From Paludibacteraceae bacterium (GTDB lineage: Bacteria > Bacteroidota > Bacteroidia > Bacteroidales > Paludibacteraceae), in NCBI GenBank assembly GCA_016297215.1, contig JAEDGZ010000009.1, forward strand, positions 8,028 through 72,027: a stretch of 64,000 nucleotides of DNA, in the 5' to 3' direction. Below are positions 1 through 8,066 of the stretch, one piece after another. Made by a program: the position numbers and the translations under genes. Under the pieces are notes generated by a model. That model made no database searches. It saw only the letters and a list, made by a program, of their open reading frames with translations, and was not told the DNA's origin. How positions within the stretch are numbered: the first letter of the stretch is position 1; the number at the start of each line of letters is the position of its first letter.

Positions 1-1941
1 ACCTACGTGGGTGATTTTTTCGTCCACGCGCATGTCCGAGTACGGACACTCGCCGTCTCCGCATGCCAATCGGTAAGCCCCCGCGGGCAGGTTGACCGCC
101 ACGTCCTCTCTATTGGCGTTCAGCACCACCACGATGGTCTTCCACTCGTCGCCCACTGCCTCGCCGTCCAGCGCATACGCCACCACGCCCTCCGGCGCGT
201 CCAAGAAATGCAGGTGCTTGCGTACCAACTCCGCGTCGCCCATACGGAAAGCGGGGTGCGCCTTACGGAGCGCTATCAGCCCCTGATAGTAGCGGAACAC
301 GTCCTCATGCTGCGCCTTGAGCGACCAGTCAATCGCGTTGATGGAGTCGGGGCTGCAATACGAGTTGTGCACCCCTTTCTTGTCGCGCAGAATCTCTTCG
401 CCGTTCCAGAGGAAGGGGATACCCTGCGAGGTCAGCACGGCAGTCTGCGCCAGTTTGTCCAAGCGCTCCAACTCTCCCTTTTTCAGTGAGATACTGGCTT
501 TTAGGCGGTCTGTCAGCATCATGTCGTCGTGGCAGGAGACGTAACTGATACACTGCGTCGGCTCTGCTGCCCACGCCGCTTTCGAGTAGTTCACGCGGCT
601 CATGTCCACATCGGGGTGCTCAATGCAGCCGGCGATGCCGAACTTGATACTCTCCTCATGCCCTTTCTCTCCGGCGAGGAATGCCCCCTTGTGGTCGTCC
701 GAGAACGGACCGCGCAGCGCGTCGCGCATGTCGTCGCAGAACGCACCCACGCCCTCTATATGTAGGATGTTCGCTTTCATCGCCAACTCCTCTTGCGGGA
801 GCAGCGGTGTGCCTGCCGCCCAGCCCTCGCCGTAGAGCAACAGCGACGGGTCTATCTCGTCCATCATCGCACGCACCTCGCGCATGGTCTCGATGTCGTG
901 AATACCCATCAGGTCGAAGCGGAAGCCGTCGATATGATACTCCGTCAGCCAGTAGCGGCACGACTCCACGATGAACTTGCGCATCATCGGGCGCTCGCTC
1001 GCGGTCTCGTTGCCGCAGCCCGACGCATTGCCGAGACTGCCATCGGCGTTGTAGCGGTAGAAATAGCCCGGACAGGTGTTGTGGAAGTTCGAGTGCGCCA
1101 CGTCGAACGTGTGATTATACACCACGTCCATCACCACGCGAATACCCGCTTTGTGCAGCGCCTGAATCATCTCTTTCATCTCCCGAATACGGCACGTAGG
1201 CTCATACGGGTCGGTGCTGTACCCGCCCTCGGGCACGTTGTAGTTCACGGGGTCGTATCCCCAGTTGTACTTGTTGTCTTCCAGTCGCGTCTCGTCTATC
1301 GAACCGTAGTCATACGACGGCAGTATTTGCACGTGGGTGATGCCTAATTCTTTTAGGTGGTCAATGCCGGTTGCACTACCGCTTTCCGCCGTCGTATTCG
1401 GCTCCTTCAGCGCAAGGAACTTCCCTTTGTGTGCTACGCCTGAGGTCGGGTGAATAGAGTAGTCGCGGTAGTGCATCTCATAGACGATGGCGTCTTTCGC
1501 GCCTGCCAACGCGGGTCGCACATCCTCAGCCCAGCCTTCGGGGTCGGTGCAGCGGAGGTCCACCACCGCGCCGCGCCTGCCGTTCACGCCCACCGCCTTA
1601 GCGAAGATACCCGGTGTCTCCTCCATATCGTTCACTTGGAACGTGTAGAACTTCCCTTGCAGGTCGCCGCGCACGCAGCACGTCCATGTCCCGTCTTTGC
1701 CGCGCCGCATAGCCGCTTCCTCTAATGCCTCGCCGCCCAAGCCTTCGGCGTACAGACGCAGCCGCACGCTGTCTGCCGCAGGGCTCCACAGCGAGAAGGT
1801 CGTCTTCTCAGGCGAATACACCATCTCGTCCAGCGCACCTCTGCGCACAGGATAGTCGTCCACCGACTCATACACTGGCGCTTTCCCGCCGCAACCCGCT
1901 AAGGTACAAACTAAACTCAATGCTAAAATTTGTTTTTTCAT
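1..1941 (-). CDS. pulA: Type I pullulanase, lipoprotein (3' end cut by window edge)
   Basis: Debranching glycoside hydrolase of family 13 that cleaves alpha-1,6 links in pullulan, starch or glycogen. 647 codons are present and the frame runs open off the left edge. The start at 1941 gives a lipoprotein signal (hydrophobic run ending LAGCGG), so the enzyme should be anchored in a membrane, probably facing outwards. The N-terminal part (about residues 30-130) looks like a CBM48-type sandwich domain. The type I pullulanase signature YNWGYDP is at residues 225-231. The four GH13 regions follow in order: DVVYNH (272-277), GFRFDLMG with the nucleophile Asp343, YGEGW with the acid/base Glu372, and SCHDD with Asp472. 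The family call is firm; localisation is inferred from the lipobox. Confidence 0.93.
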   Translation of the reverse strand, partial: MKKQILALSLVCTLAGCGGKAPVYESVDDYPVRRGALDEMVYSPEKTTFSLWSPAADSVRLRLYAEGLGGEALEEAAMRRGKDGTWTCCVRGDLQGKFYTFQVNDMEETPGIFAKAVGVNGRRGAVVDLRCTDPEGWAEDVRPALAGAKDAIVYEMHYRDYSIHPTSGVAHKGKFLALKEPNTTAESGSATGIDHLKELGITHVQILPSYDYGSIDETRLEDNKYNWGYDPVNYNVPEGGYSTDPYEPTCRIREMKEMIQALHKAGIRVVMDVVYNHTFDVAHSNFHNTCPGYFYRYNADGSLGNASGCGNETASERPMMRKFIVESCRYWLTEYHIDGFRFDLMGIHDIETMREVRAMMDEIDPSLLLYGEGWAAGTPLLPQEELAMKANILHIEGVGAFCDDMRDALRGPFSDDHKGAFLAGEKGHEESIKFGIAGCIEHPDVDMSRVNYSKAAWAAEPTQCISYVSCHDDMMLTDRLKASISLKKGELERLDKLAQTAVLTSQGIPFLWNGEEILRDKKGVHNSYCSPDSINAIDWSLKAQHEDVFRYYQGLIALRKAHPAFRMGDAELVRKHLHFLDAPEGVVAYALDGEAVGDEWKTIVVVLNANREDVAVNLPAGAYRLACGDGECPYSDMRVDEKITHVG

Positions 1942-2173
1942 GGTTTGTAATGGTTTGATTGATTGAACGTATTATTGTTTGATTGTTATTTCAACAAAAA
2001 TTTCCAAAAATTATTTAAATATTTACTTTTTTAACATATAATTTTTGTATAATTAATCATTAATTCATTACCAAAAACCCGATTAGACTTTGAGTGCAGA
2101 AAGGATGTGCTTATGCTCCCTTTCAAATCCGATAAAAAGGTTACCTTAGTTCAATAAGGTGTTAGCCTCAAAA
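1942..2173 (-). other. Long untranslated leader of the pullulanase gene
   Basis: This leader of about 230 bases has no ORF. Near its 5' end it can form two short hairpins: CCTTA/TAAGG around 2146-2161, and AAAGG/CCTTT around 2100-2124. The remainder is AT-rich. I do not recognise a known riboswitch class. The length may only reflect a distant promoter. Confidence 0.4.
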
Positions 2174-2179
2174 GGTGTG

Positions 2180-2210
2180 CAAAGGTACGATATTTTTTTG
2201 ACATATCCAA
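2180..2210 (-). promoter_or_regulatory. Bacteroidetes-type promoter for the pullulanase gene
   Basis: Read on the minus strand, TTGG (2207-2210) is followed after about 19 bases by TACCTTTG (2180-2187), matching the -33/-7 consensus of Bacteroidetes primary sigma promoters. Transcription would begin near 2173, leaving a leader of about 230 bases before the start codon at 1941. Confidence 0.75.
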
Positions 2211-2270
2211 GTTTTTCGTCGGGCTGATAGTGAAAAAGTATCGTCAGCCAACCATGCAAATAGATATTTT

Positions 2271-2301
2271 TTGGCAGTTCCATATTTTTTCCGTATCTTT
2301 G
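2271..2301 (+). promoter_or_regulatory. Bacteroidetes-type promoter upstream of bcp
   Basis: TTGG (2271-2274) and TATCTTTG (2294-2301) are separated by 19 bases. The start point would be about 2307, so the bcp message carries a leader of about 180 bases containing a 20-base motif (2348-2367) and a five-unit 11-base repeat. Confidence 0.75.
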
Positions 2302-2347
2302 CACCCAATTTTAAGCGGTGTTTTGCGCATTTTTTTTGTTATTTAAT

Positions 2348-2367
2348 ATGCATTCGAAATAAGATTT
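2348..2367 (+). repeat. 20-base motif with an exact inverted copy at 49651-49670
   Basis: The 20 bases beginning ATGCATTCGAA are the exact reverse complement of 49651-49670. Both copies lie close to arrays of the same 11-base repeat. The motif contains the palindrome TTCGAA. The role is unknown. Confidence 0.75.
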
Positions 2368-2387
2368 TAGTTAGCGGATTGGCTCGG

Positions 2388-2442
2388 TAATCACTAACTA
2401 ATCACTAACTAATCACTAACTAATCGCTAACTAATCGCTAAC
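2388..2442 (+). repeat. 11-base tandem repeat, five units
   Basis: Five contiguous 11-base units: TAATCACTAAC three times, then TAATCGCTAAC twice. The reverse complement of the unit (GTTAGTGATTA) forms the arrays at 31476 and 49319. It lies in the leader of bcp. Confidence 0.95.
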
Positions 2443-2489
2443 TCTTTTAGAGCTGATGACTTTTATACTAATCCTCAAAATGATATATT

Positions 2490-2930
2490 ATGAACATTGG
2501 TGATCCTATTCCAGCTTTTGCCGTTCAAGACCAAGACGGCAACCTCGTAACCAACGAGACCTTCCTCGGCAGCAAGACTGTCCTCTATTTCTATCCAAAA
2601 GACTCAACTCCCGGCTGTACCGCGGAGGCGTGTAACTTGCGCGATAACTATCAGTCTTTCTTGGCGAATGGCTACAAAGTGTTTGGTGTTAGCAAAGATT
2701 CGCAGAACTCGCATCGTAATTTTCGTAACAAATATGAACTCCCATTTCCTTTGCTTTCTGACCCCACCACCGATATGCTCCAAGCTTTTGGAGCATGGGG
2801 TGAGAAAAAGATGTATGGCAAAACCTGTTTCGGTACTTTGCGAAAGACTTTCGTCATCGACGAACAGGGTATCATTATACGGATAATAGATAAAGTTGAT
2901 ACTAAGAATCATACGTCGCAAATACTCTAA
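2490..2930 (+). CDS. bcp: Thiol peroxidase, Bcp/PrxQ-type peroxiredoxin
   Basis: Reduces hydrogen peroxide and organic hydroperoxides with thioredoxin as electron donor; cytoplasmic, with no signal peptide. The 146 residues fit the Bcp/PrxQ subfamily, which is usually about 150. The peroxidatic cysteine lies in PGCTAEAC at Cys43 with Cys48 five positions later, the PrxQ spacing that permits an intramolecular disulfide in one helix. The thioredoxin-like fold is indicated by the VLYFYPKDSTPGC strand-loop before it and by FVIDEQGII near the end. The next gene begins 8 bases downstream, so the two are probably cotranscribed from the promoter at 2271. The C-terminus (KNHTSQIL) is typical of the family, so the gene is complete. 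Confidence 0.93.
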   Translation: MNIGDPIPAFAVQDQDGNLVTNETFLGSKTVLYFYPKDSTPGCTAEACNLRDNYQSFLANGYKVFGVSKDSQNSHRNFRNKYELPFPLLSDPTTDMLQAFGAWGEKKMYGKTCFGTLRKTFVIDEQGIIIRIIDKVDTKNHTSQIL

Positions 2931-2938
2931 ACACGGCT

Positions 2939-3967
2939 ATGAATTTGCATCTTGTTGTTCCCCTCTTTGCACTAATCTTAGGCTGTATCTTGTGCTTGCT
3001 GATTTTTGCTGTCTATCTGATAGTCAGGCTATTAGTATATGTCTTTGCTCGCAAGCGTATACTTGCACGTCCTTTCTGCTACGCAGCTTCCGTCGTTGTG
3101 TTCGTTAGTTGGTTGCTGATAGCGTATGCCTATTGGATAGGGCGCTTTCAAGTAGAGTTAAGACCTACGGTGTATGAGAATCCAAGTATCCCTGCAGCTT
3201 TCGACGGATATAAGATCGTGCATATCAGCGATTTGCACCTATCTACTTTTTTCGACCGCCCCACAGCTTTGCAAACCATTGTGGATACAATCAATGCACA
3301 AGCAGCCGACTTGATTTGTTTCACCGGCGATCTCGTGAGCATAGGTACTGAAGAGGCGTTCCCTTTTTGTGGTATCTTGCAGCAACTGCACGCCACGGAT
3401 GGTGTTCTCTCGGTGTTAGGAAACCACGATTTGATGATTTACAAGGACATAACTTCTCTTCAACGCATTCAACAAGTTGATAGGTTGGTGCGTTTTCAGC
3501 GGGACTCGCTAAATTGGATTGTGCTCCGTGATACTTCGTTGATTCTTGTTCGCCCTCGTATTGACAGGAATGATACTGTGATACTTGACAGTTTGACTAT
3601 TCTTGGCGTGGATAACTGCTCTTGTGAAGGGCAAGGTTTTCGCTCTGTCTATCATGGCAATCTATCCGTTGCCATGAAGCATACTTCCGGCTTTCGCATT
3701 CTATTATCACACGATCCTACGCTCTGGCGGGCAGAGGTACAAACGCACACCGATATTCCTCTCACTTTGAGCGGGCACACCCACTCGGGGCAACTGCGCC
3801 TCTTTGGGCATCCCCTCGCGGGATTATTCTTTCAGGAAGTAGAAGGATGGTACGAAACCCTTGAAAGTCCATATCAGGCACTCTATGTCAATTCCGGTAT
3901 TGGATGTACGCTTCCGTTACGGCTGAATTGTCCTGCCGAAATCACAGTTATTACCCTTCAAAAGTGA
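2939..3967 (+). CDS. Membrane-anchored metallophosphoesterase (YaeI-like)
   Basis: Calcineurin-like phosphoesterase with two N-terminal membrane segments (about residues 5-33 and 46-66), followed by a catalytic domain. The dinuclear metal site is visible as ISDLH (Asp98, His100), TGDLV (Asp131), GNHD (162-164) and SGHTHSGQ near residue 280. Relatives of this layout, such as YaeI, act on UDP-2,3-diacylglucosamine or phosphodiester substrates, but the substrate here cannot be told from sequence. It lies 8 bases after bcp and appears to be the last gene of that unit; a new promoter follows at 4034. Confidence 0.88.
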   Translation: MNLHLVVPLFALILGCILCLLIFAVYLIVRLLVYVFARKRILARPFCYAASVVVFVSWLLIAYAYWIGRFQVELRPTVYENPSIPAAFDGYKIVHISDLHLSTFFDRPTALQTIVDTINAQAADLICFTGDLVSIGTEEAFPFCGILQQLHATDGVLSVLGNHDLMIYKDITSLQRIQQVDRLVRFQRDSLNWIVLRDTSLILVRPRIDRNDTVILDSLTILGVDNCSCEGQGFRSVYHGNLSVAMKHTSGFRILLSHDPTLWRAEVQTHTDIPLTLSGHTHSGQLRLFGHPLAGLFFQEVEGWYETLESPYQALYVNSGIGCTLPLRLNCPAEITVITLQK

Positions 3968-4033
3968 TGAAAGGTGAAAAATGTTCTTTGTAACCATCCT
4001 GCAGGGTATGCTACGCGAAAAAACAAAGATTTA

Positions 4034-4065
4034 TTTGCATATTTCAGAAAAAAGTAGTATCTTTG
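4034..4065 (+). promoter_or_regulatory. Bacteroidetes-type promoter of the parvulin gene
   Basis: TTTG (4034-4037), 20 bases, TATCTTTG (4058-4065). Predicted start near 4071, about 37 bases before the start codon at 4108. Confidence 0.8.
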
Positions 4066-4107
4066 CACGCAAATTGAAAACAAATAGAAAATTAGATTAT
4101 ATTCGCT

Positions 4108-5868
4108 ATGAAAAAAGTACTTTTAGCAATTATGGCGGGCGTGATGAGCCTTGGCGCGTATGCCGCCGATGACGCCGTGCTGATGACTATTGACGGTAAG
4201 CCCGTGATGGCTTCGGAGTTTCTCTACATCTACGAGAAGAACAACCAAGAGACGACGATAGACCAAAAGTCTATCGAGGAGTATCTGGACTTGTTCATCA
4301 ACTTCAAACTGAAAGTGGCAGAGGCAGAGGCGCAAGGTATTGACACGACGGAAGCCTTCAAGAAGGAGTTGAAGGGCTATCGCGCGCAGGCTACGCCGAA
4401 GTATCTGCGGGATGATGCCGCTATAGACAGCCTTGTGGAGATGAGTTACGGACGTATGGCGATGAACCGCCGCGCGGCACATATCGCGATACAATGTCCG
4501 ATGAATGCGCCGGACAGCGTGGTAGAGGCAGCGAAAGTCGCTATCGAGGACGCCCGCGTGCGGGTAACCACGGGTAAGGCTATCAAGAAAGGGAAGAAGA
4601 TGGTGCAGCAGCCGAAGGAGGATTTCTTTGCTGTGGCGCGTGAGGTATCAACCGACCCGGGTGTGCAAGAGACCGGCGGGGAACTGGGATGGATAACGCC
4701 TTTCCGCTATATCTACTCGTTTGAGAACGCGGTATATACCACGCCCGTGGGCGAGGTAACGGAGGTGTTCCGCACGCCGTACGGCTTCCATATCGCCCTT
4801 GTGGAGGAAGAGCGCGCTCACGAGGAGGTGCATGCTTCGCATGTGATGAAGATGGTGCAGCGCGGGAACGAGGAGCAGAAAGCCGCACAGAAAGCGGTGA
4901 TTGACTCGATTGCGATGCTGCTGACGCCGGAGAACTTCGCCGATATGGCTCGCCAACTGTCTGATGATAAGGGCTCTGCCGTGCGCGGTGGCGACCTCGG
5001 CTGGTTCGGCAAAGGGATGATGGTGAAGCCCTTTGAGGACACGGCTTTCGGCATGAACGTGGGCGAGATAAGTGCGCCGTTCGAGAGCAACTTCGGTTGG
5101 CATATCATCTACCTGCAAGGCAAGCGCGGCATTCAGCCCTTAGACAGCATGCGTCAGCAGATACTGCGTCAGGTGCAGCGCGACGAGCGTATGCGCGAGG
5201 CAGACGCTTCGTTCGTTCGCAAGACCCGCGCGGAGTACAACCTGCCGGAAACGATGAGCGACCGCGAGGTGAAGGAGTATGCCGACGCGCATTTGGAAGA
5301 GAAATACGAAGACCTGCGTAACCTCGTGCGCGAGTACCACGACGGTATCCTGCTTTTTGAGGTGTCGCTGCGCGAGGTATGGGACAAGGCGGCGAAAGAC
5401 ACCGTGGGGCTGACGCAGTTCTTCGCTGCGAACAAGAAGAACTATCCGTGGGATGCTCCGCGCTACAAAGGATGGGTGCTGCAATGCAAAGACCAAGCGA
5501 CGCTGAAAGCCGCGAAAGCCATCATCAAGAACGCCGAGCCCGACTCTGTGGCTTCGTATCTCAACCAACGGCTGAATATCGACAGTACGACCTATATCAA
5601 GTTCCAACACGGGCTGTGGGAGAAAGGGCAGAACGCGGCGGTGGACAAGTACGGCTTCAAGGTGAAAGGCGCTGAGTTTGAGGTAGATAGCCTGCTGCCG
5701 AATGTAGTTTGCGTGGGCAAGGTGCTGAAGGCGCCGGAGGAGTACACCGACGAACGCGGGAAGGTAACGACCGACTACCAAGACTACTTGGAGAAACTGT
5801 GGATTGAGGCGCTGCGCAAGAAGTACGAGGTAGTGGTGAACGAGGAAGTGATGAAAGAAATTAAATGA
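4108..5868 (+). CDS. Periplasmic peptidyl-prolyl isomerase with two parvulin domains
   Basis: Secreted PpiC/SurA-type folding factor of 586 residues. The signal peptide is residues 1-20, ending at GAYA-AD. An N-terminal chaperone-like helical region (about 25-115) precedes two rotamase domains. The first (about 115-235) contains the GGELGWI and TPYGFHI motifs. The second (about 240-345) contains GGDLGWFGKG and SNFGWHIIYLQG. The C-terminal 240 residues are helical and lack a recognisable domain. The function inferred is folding of outer-membrane and secreted proteins. Its stop codon (5866-5868) overlaps the first bases of a palindromic element. Confidence 0.88.
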   Translation: MKKVLLAIMAGVMSLGAYAADDAVLMTIDGKPVMASEFLYIYEKNNQETTIDQKSIEEYLDLFINFKLKVAEAEAQGIDTTEAFKKELKGYRAQATPKYLRDDAAIDSLVEMSYGRMAMNRRAAHIAIQCPMNAPDSVVEAAKVAIEDARVRVTTGKAIKKGKKMVQQPKEDFFAVAREVSTDPGVQETGGELGWITPFRYIYSFENAVYTTPVGEVTEVFRTPYGFHIALVEEERAHEEVHASHVMKMVQRGNEEQKAAQKAVIDSIAMLLTPENFADMARQLSDDKGSAVRGGDLGWFGKGMMVKPFEDTAFGMNVGEISAPFESNFGWHIIYLQGKRGIQPLDSMRQQILRQVQRDERMREADASFVRKTRAEYNLPETMSDREVKEYADAHLEEKYEDLRNLVREYHDGILLFEVSLREVWDKAAKDTVGLTQFFAANKKNYPWDAPRYKGWVLQCKDQATLKAAKAIIKNAEPDSVASYLNQRLNIDSTTYIKFQHGLWEKGQNAAVDKYGFKVKGAEFEVDSLLPNVVCVGKVLKAPEEYTDERGKVTTDYQDYLEKLWIEALRKKYEVVVNEEVMKEIK

Positions 5869-5904
5869 CCCTCCCCGCCCTCCCTACAAAGGGAGGGAGA
5901 ATGA
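5867..5904 (+). repeat. Palindromic element, CTCCCT family
   Basis: GACCCTCCCCGC followed by CCCTCCCT-ACAA-AGGGAGGG, an 8-base-pair stem with a 4-base loop at 5878-5897. It belongs to the family also seen at 6630, 20218, 27376 and 47730. Here it begins inside the stop codon of the parvulin gene and could act as its 3' hairpin. Confidence 0.85.
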
Positions 5905-5936
5905 TAGTTCTGCTAAATGGATACAAATATTAAGTC

Positions 5937-6377
5937 ATGACAGGGCAAGAGAAATATGAGTTAATAATAAAGAATAACGCGGATTTTCTTTTGACAAATT
6001 TGCAAGCCATTTCACAAGTATGCCATCATAATGCACGCTTATTAAATGGAAAGATTTGCATAAATGCAACTCGATTTTATCAAAATACACAGACTACATA
6101 TTTTTACGATAACTTTGGTTATTACGATTATCAGACGGGGTTATTTAATTGGCAAAGTAGATTTAATTATTATTGGTCAACGAATAACTTTGATTTGGAA
6201 AATATTTATGCCTTTCTTGACGATGTAGTTGTAATAAAAAACGAAGAGAGAATCATTTGGTATGATGTGAACTTTTTTAGGGAAAAGAAATTGTATCCCG
6301 TTGGAATCTTTGTCATTGCAGAGAGACAACTTGCTAATCTATTTGCAGAAAACGATTTACTAACTTCTAATGATTGA
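5937..6377 (+). CDS. AT-rich orphan protein, unknown function
   Basis: A 146-residue protein that I do not recognise. It is rich in Asn, Tyr and Phe (for example YFYDNFGYYDYQTGLFNW), has no signal peptide or membrane segment, and is much more AT-rich than every neighbouring gene, with codons such as AAT, TTA and ATA dominating. The base-composition contrast suggests recent acquisition. The stop codon (6375-6377) ends three bases before the GldG start at 6380, so translation may be coupled. The pattern of aromatic residues resembles small immunity or toxin-partner proteins only in a loose way, so I assign no function. A normal start and full-length frame support a real gene. Confidence 0.6.
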   Translation: MTGQEKYELIIKNNADFLLTNLQAISQVCHHNARLLNGKICINATRFYQNTQTTYFYDNFGYYDYQTGLFNWQSRFNYYWSTNNFDLENIYAFLDDVVVIKNEERIIWYDVNFFREKKLYPVGIFVIAERQLANLFAENDLLTSND

Positions 6378-6379
6378 GT

Positions 6380-8020
6380 ATGAAGCGTTTTTGGTGGGTC
6401 ATAGCCATTGTGGGAGTGGTGCTGCTGAATGTGGCAACACACTTCTGCGTTTTGCGGCTTGACCTGACCGATGACCAACGATACAGCCTCTCAGCGGCGA
6501 CCAAACAGTTGCTGGACGAGTTGGATGCGCCCGTGGAGGTAACGGTATATCTGACGGGGGACCTCAATCCGTCGTTTCAGCGGTTGAAGAACGCTACGGC
6601 GGAGTTGCTGGAGGAGATGGGAGAATTAAGACCCTCTAGATCTCCCTTAAAGGGAGACTTTGCGGACCCCTCCTCGGATGGGGAGTTCTCAAAAGAAGGG
6701 CTTACGCCGATTGTTATTCATGAGCGGGCGCACAATGGGACGACGGTGCAGCAGACGGTGTATCCCTATGCGCTGGTGCGCTACAAGGGGCGCACGGCGG
6801 TGGTCAGCCTGCTGCAAAACAACCGCGGGATGTCGGGCGAGGAGAACCTGAACGCCAGCATTGAGAACCTTGAGTATGCTTTTGCGGAGGCTATACACCA
6901 AGTGCAGCAGACGGAAGTGCCGAAAGTGGCGTTTCTGGAAGGGCACGGCGAGTTGCCGGAGCAGAACGTGTATGATATCAGTCTGGCATTGAGCAAGTAT
7001 TTTCAGATTGACCGCGGCGCATTGGGTAGCGACCCGTATGCGTTGGATGGTTATCAGGCAGTGGTCATCGCTGACCCGCAGATGCCTTTCTCGGAGGCAG
7101 ACAAGTACATCCTTGACCATTATATTCAGCAGGGCGGTAGTGTCCTGTGGGTGCTGAACGGTGTGCGCTTCTCGGAGGATGTGCTGGCGCAAGCCGGTTA
7201 CACGCCTGTGTTGCCGCTAGACCTCAATCTGACGGATATGCTATTCCGCTACGGCGTGCGGGTGAATCCTGCGCTGTTGCAAGATGTACAGTGCCTGCCT
7301 GTGCCCGTGAACGTGTCTTCCGACCCGCAGCAGCCCAACTTGCAGCCCGTGCCGTGGTACTATGCGCCGCTGTTGCTCACCTCGCAAGCGTCGCCCATCA
7401 CACGCAACATCGGGCAGGTGAGCAGTACGTTTGCTTCGCCCGTGGATGTAGTGGGCGGCGAGGACGGTATCCGCAAGGAAGTGCTGCTCGCAACTTCCAC
7501 CGCTACGCGCCTTATCCCTACGCCCGCAGAGGTGGACCTCGGCGACCTCAACCCCGACATGAGCACTTTTCGTTATCAGTACGTGCCTGTAGCGGTGGCG
7601 CTGGAAGGACGCTTCCCCTCGGTGTTCGCTCACCGTATGGTGCCTGAGGGGATAGATGATTCCGCCGCAGGCAATGGTGTCGGGGAAAGTTCGGAAGTGT
7701 CTCGACAAGTGGTCGTGGCTTCGGGCAGCGTGATACGCAATGACATGCAACAGGGAAAGGCATTGCCTGCGGGGTATGACCGCTACTCGGGCATGCAGTT
7801 TGCCAACCGCGATTTCCTTGTGAATGCAGTGCTATACCTCACCGACGAGCAGGGGCTGATTCCGCTTCGACAGAAGACCATCGCCCTGCGTCTGCTCAAC
7901 GACCGACGAGCACACGAGCAACGCACGCAGATGCAACTGTTCTCCACGATTACTCCTGTTGCCTTGCTTGCCCTTATTGGACTGGTTGTTTTCTTGATAC
8001 GGAGATATAAATACATGTAG
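6380..8020 (+). CDS. gldG: GldG-type ABC transporter auxiliary protein, with in-frame palindrome insertion
   Basis: GldG is the soluble-domain partner of a GldF permease and is associated with gliding and type IX secretion in Bacteroidota. ATG 6380 is preferred over TTG 6374, giving 546 residues. Visible features are an N-terminal membrane segment (about residues 5-22), the ABC-type uncharacterised transport domain with FLEGHGELPEQNVYDIS, and a C-terminal membrane segment before RRYKYM. Residues about 83-111 (RPSRSPLKGDFADPSSDGEF and neighbours) are encoded by a palindromic repeat absent from the family, apparently tolerated in a loop. The usual upstream partner gldF is not present in this window; the gene before it is an AT-rich orphan. 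Confidence 0.85.
   Translation: MKRFWWVIAIVGVVLLNVATHFCVLRLDLTDDQRYSLSAATKQLLDELDAPVEVTVYLTGDLNPSFQRLKNATAELLEEMGELRPSRSPLKGDFADPSSDGEFSKEGLTPIVIHERAHNGTTVQQTVYPYALVRYKGRTAVVSLLQNNRGMSGEENLNASIENLEYAFAEAIHQVQQTEVPKVAFLEGHGELPEQNVYDISLALSKYFQIDRGALGSDPYALDGYQAVVIADPQMPFSEADKYILDHYIQQGGSVLWVLNGVRFSEDVLAQAGYTPVLPLDLNLTDMLFRYGVRVNPALLQDVQCLPVPVNVSSDPQQPNLQPVPWYYAPLLLTSQASPITRNIGQVSSTFASPVDVVGGEDGIRKEVLLATSTATRLIPTPAEVDLGDLNPDMSTFRYQYVPVAVALEGRFPSVFAHRMVPEGIDDSAAGNGVGESSEVSRQVVVASGSVIRNDMQQGKALPAGYDRYSGMQFANRDFLVNAVLYLTDEQGLIPLRQKTIALRLLNDRRAHEQRTQMQLFSTITPVALLALIGLVVFLIRRYKYM
6630..6698 (+). repeat. Palindromic element inside gldG, CTCCCT family
   Basis: Contains the stem TCTCCCTT-AA-AGGGAGA and a second half CCCCTCCTC/GATGGGGAG. 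It lies wholly within the open frame of gldG and adds about 25 residues without a stop. Confidence 0.7.
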
Positions 8021-8055
8021 CCAAGAACCAAGAGCCAAGAACCAGGAACAAAGAC
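8021..8055 (+). repeat. 7-base tandem array, CCAAGAA type
   Basis: Five 7-base units: CCAAGAA, CCAAGAG, CCAAGAA, CCAGGAA, CAAAGAC. They start at the first base after the gldG stop codon and end 11 bases before the next start codon. Related arrays occur at 9258 and 26041. Confidence 0.85.
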
Positions 8056-8066
8056 AATAATACTTT

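Noticed and set aside
1942..2173. Known riboswitch in the pullulanase leader
   Set aside because: Only short hairpins are visible and no class signature was recognised.
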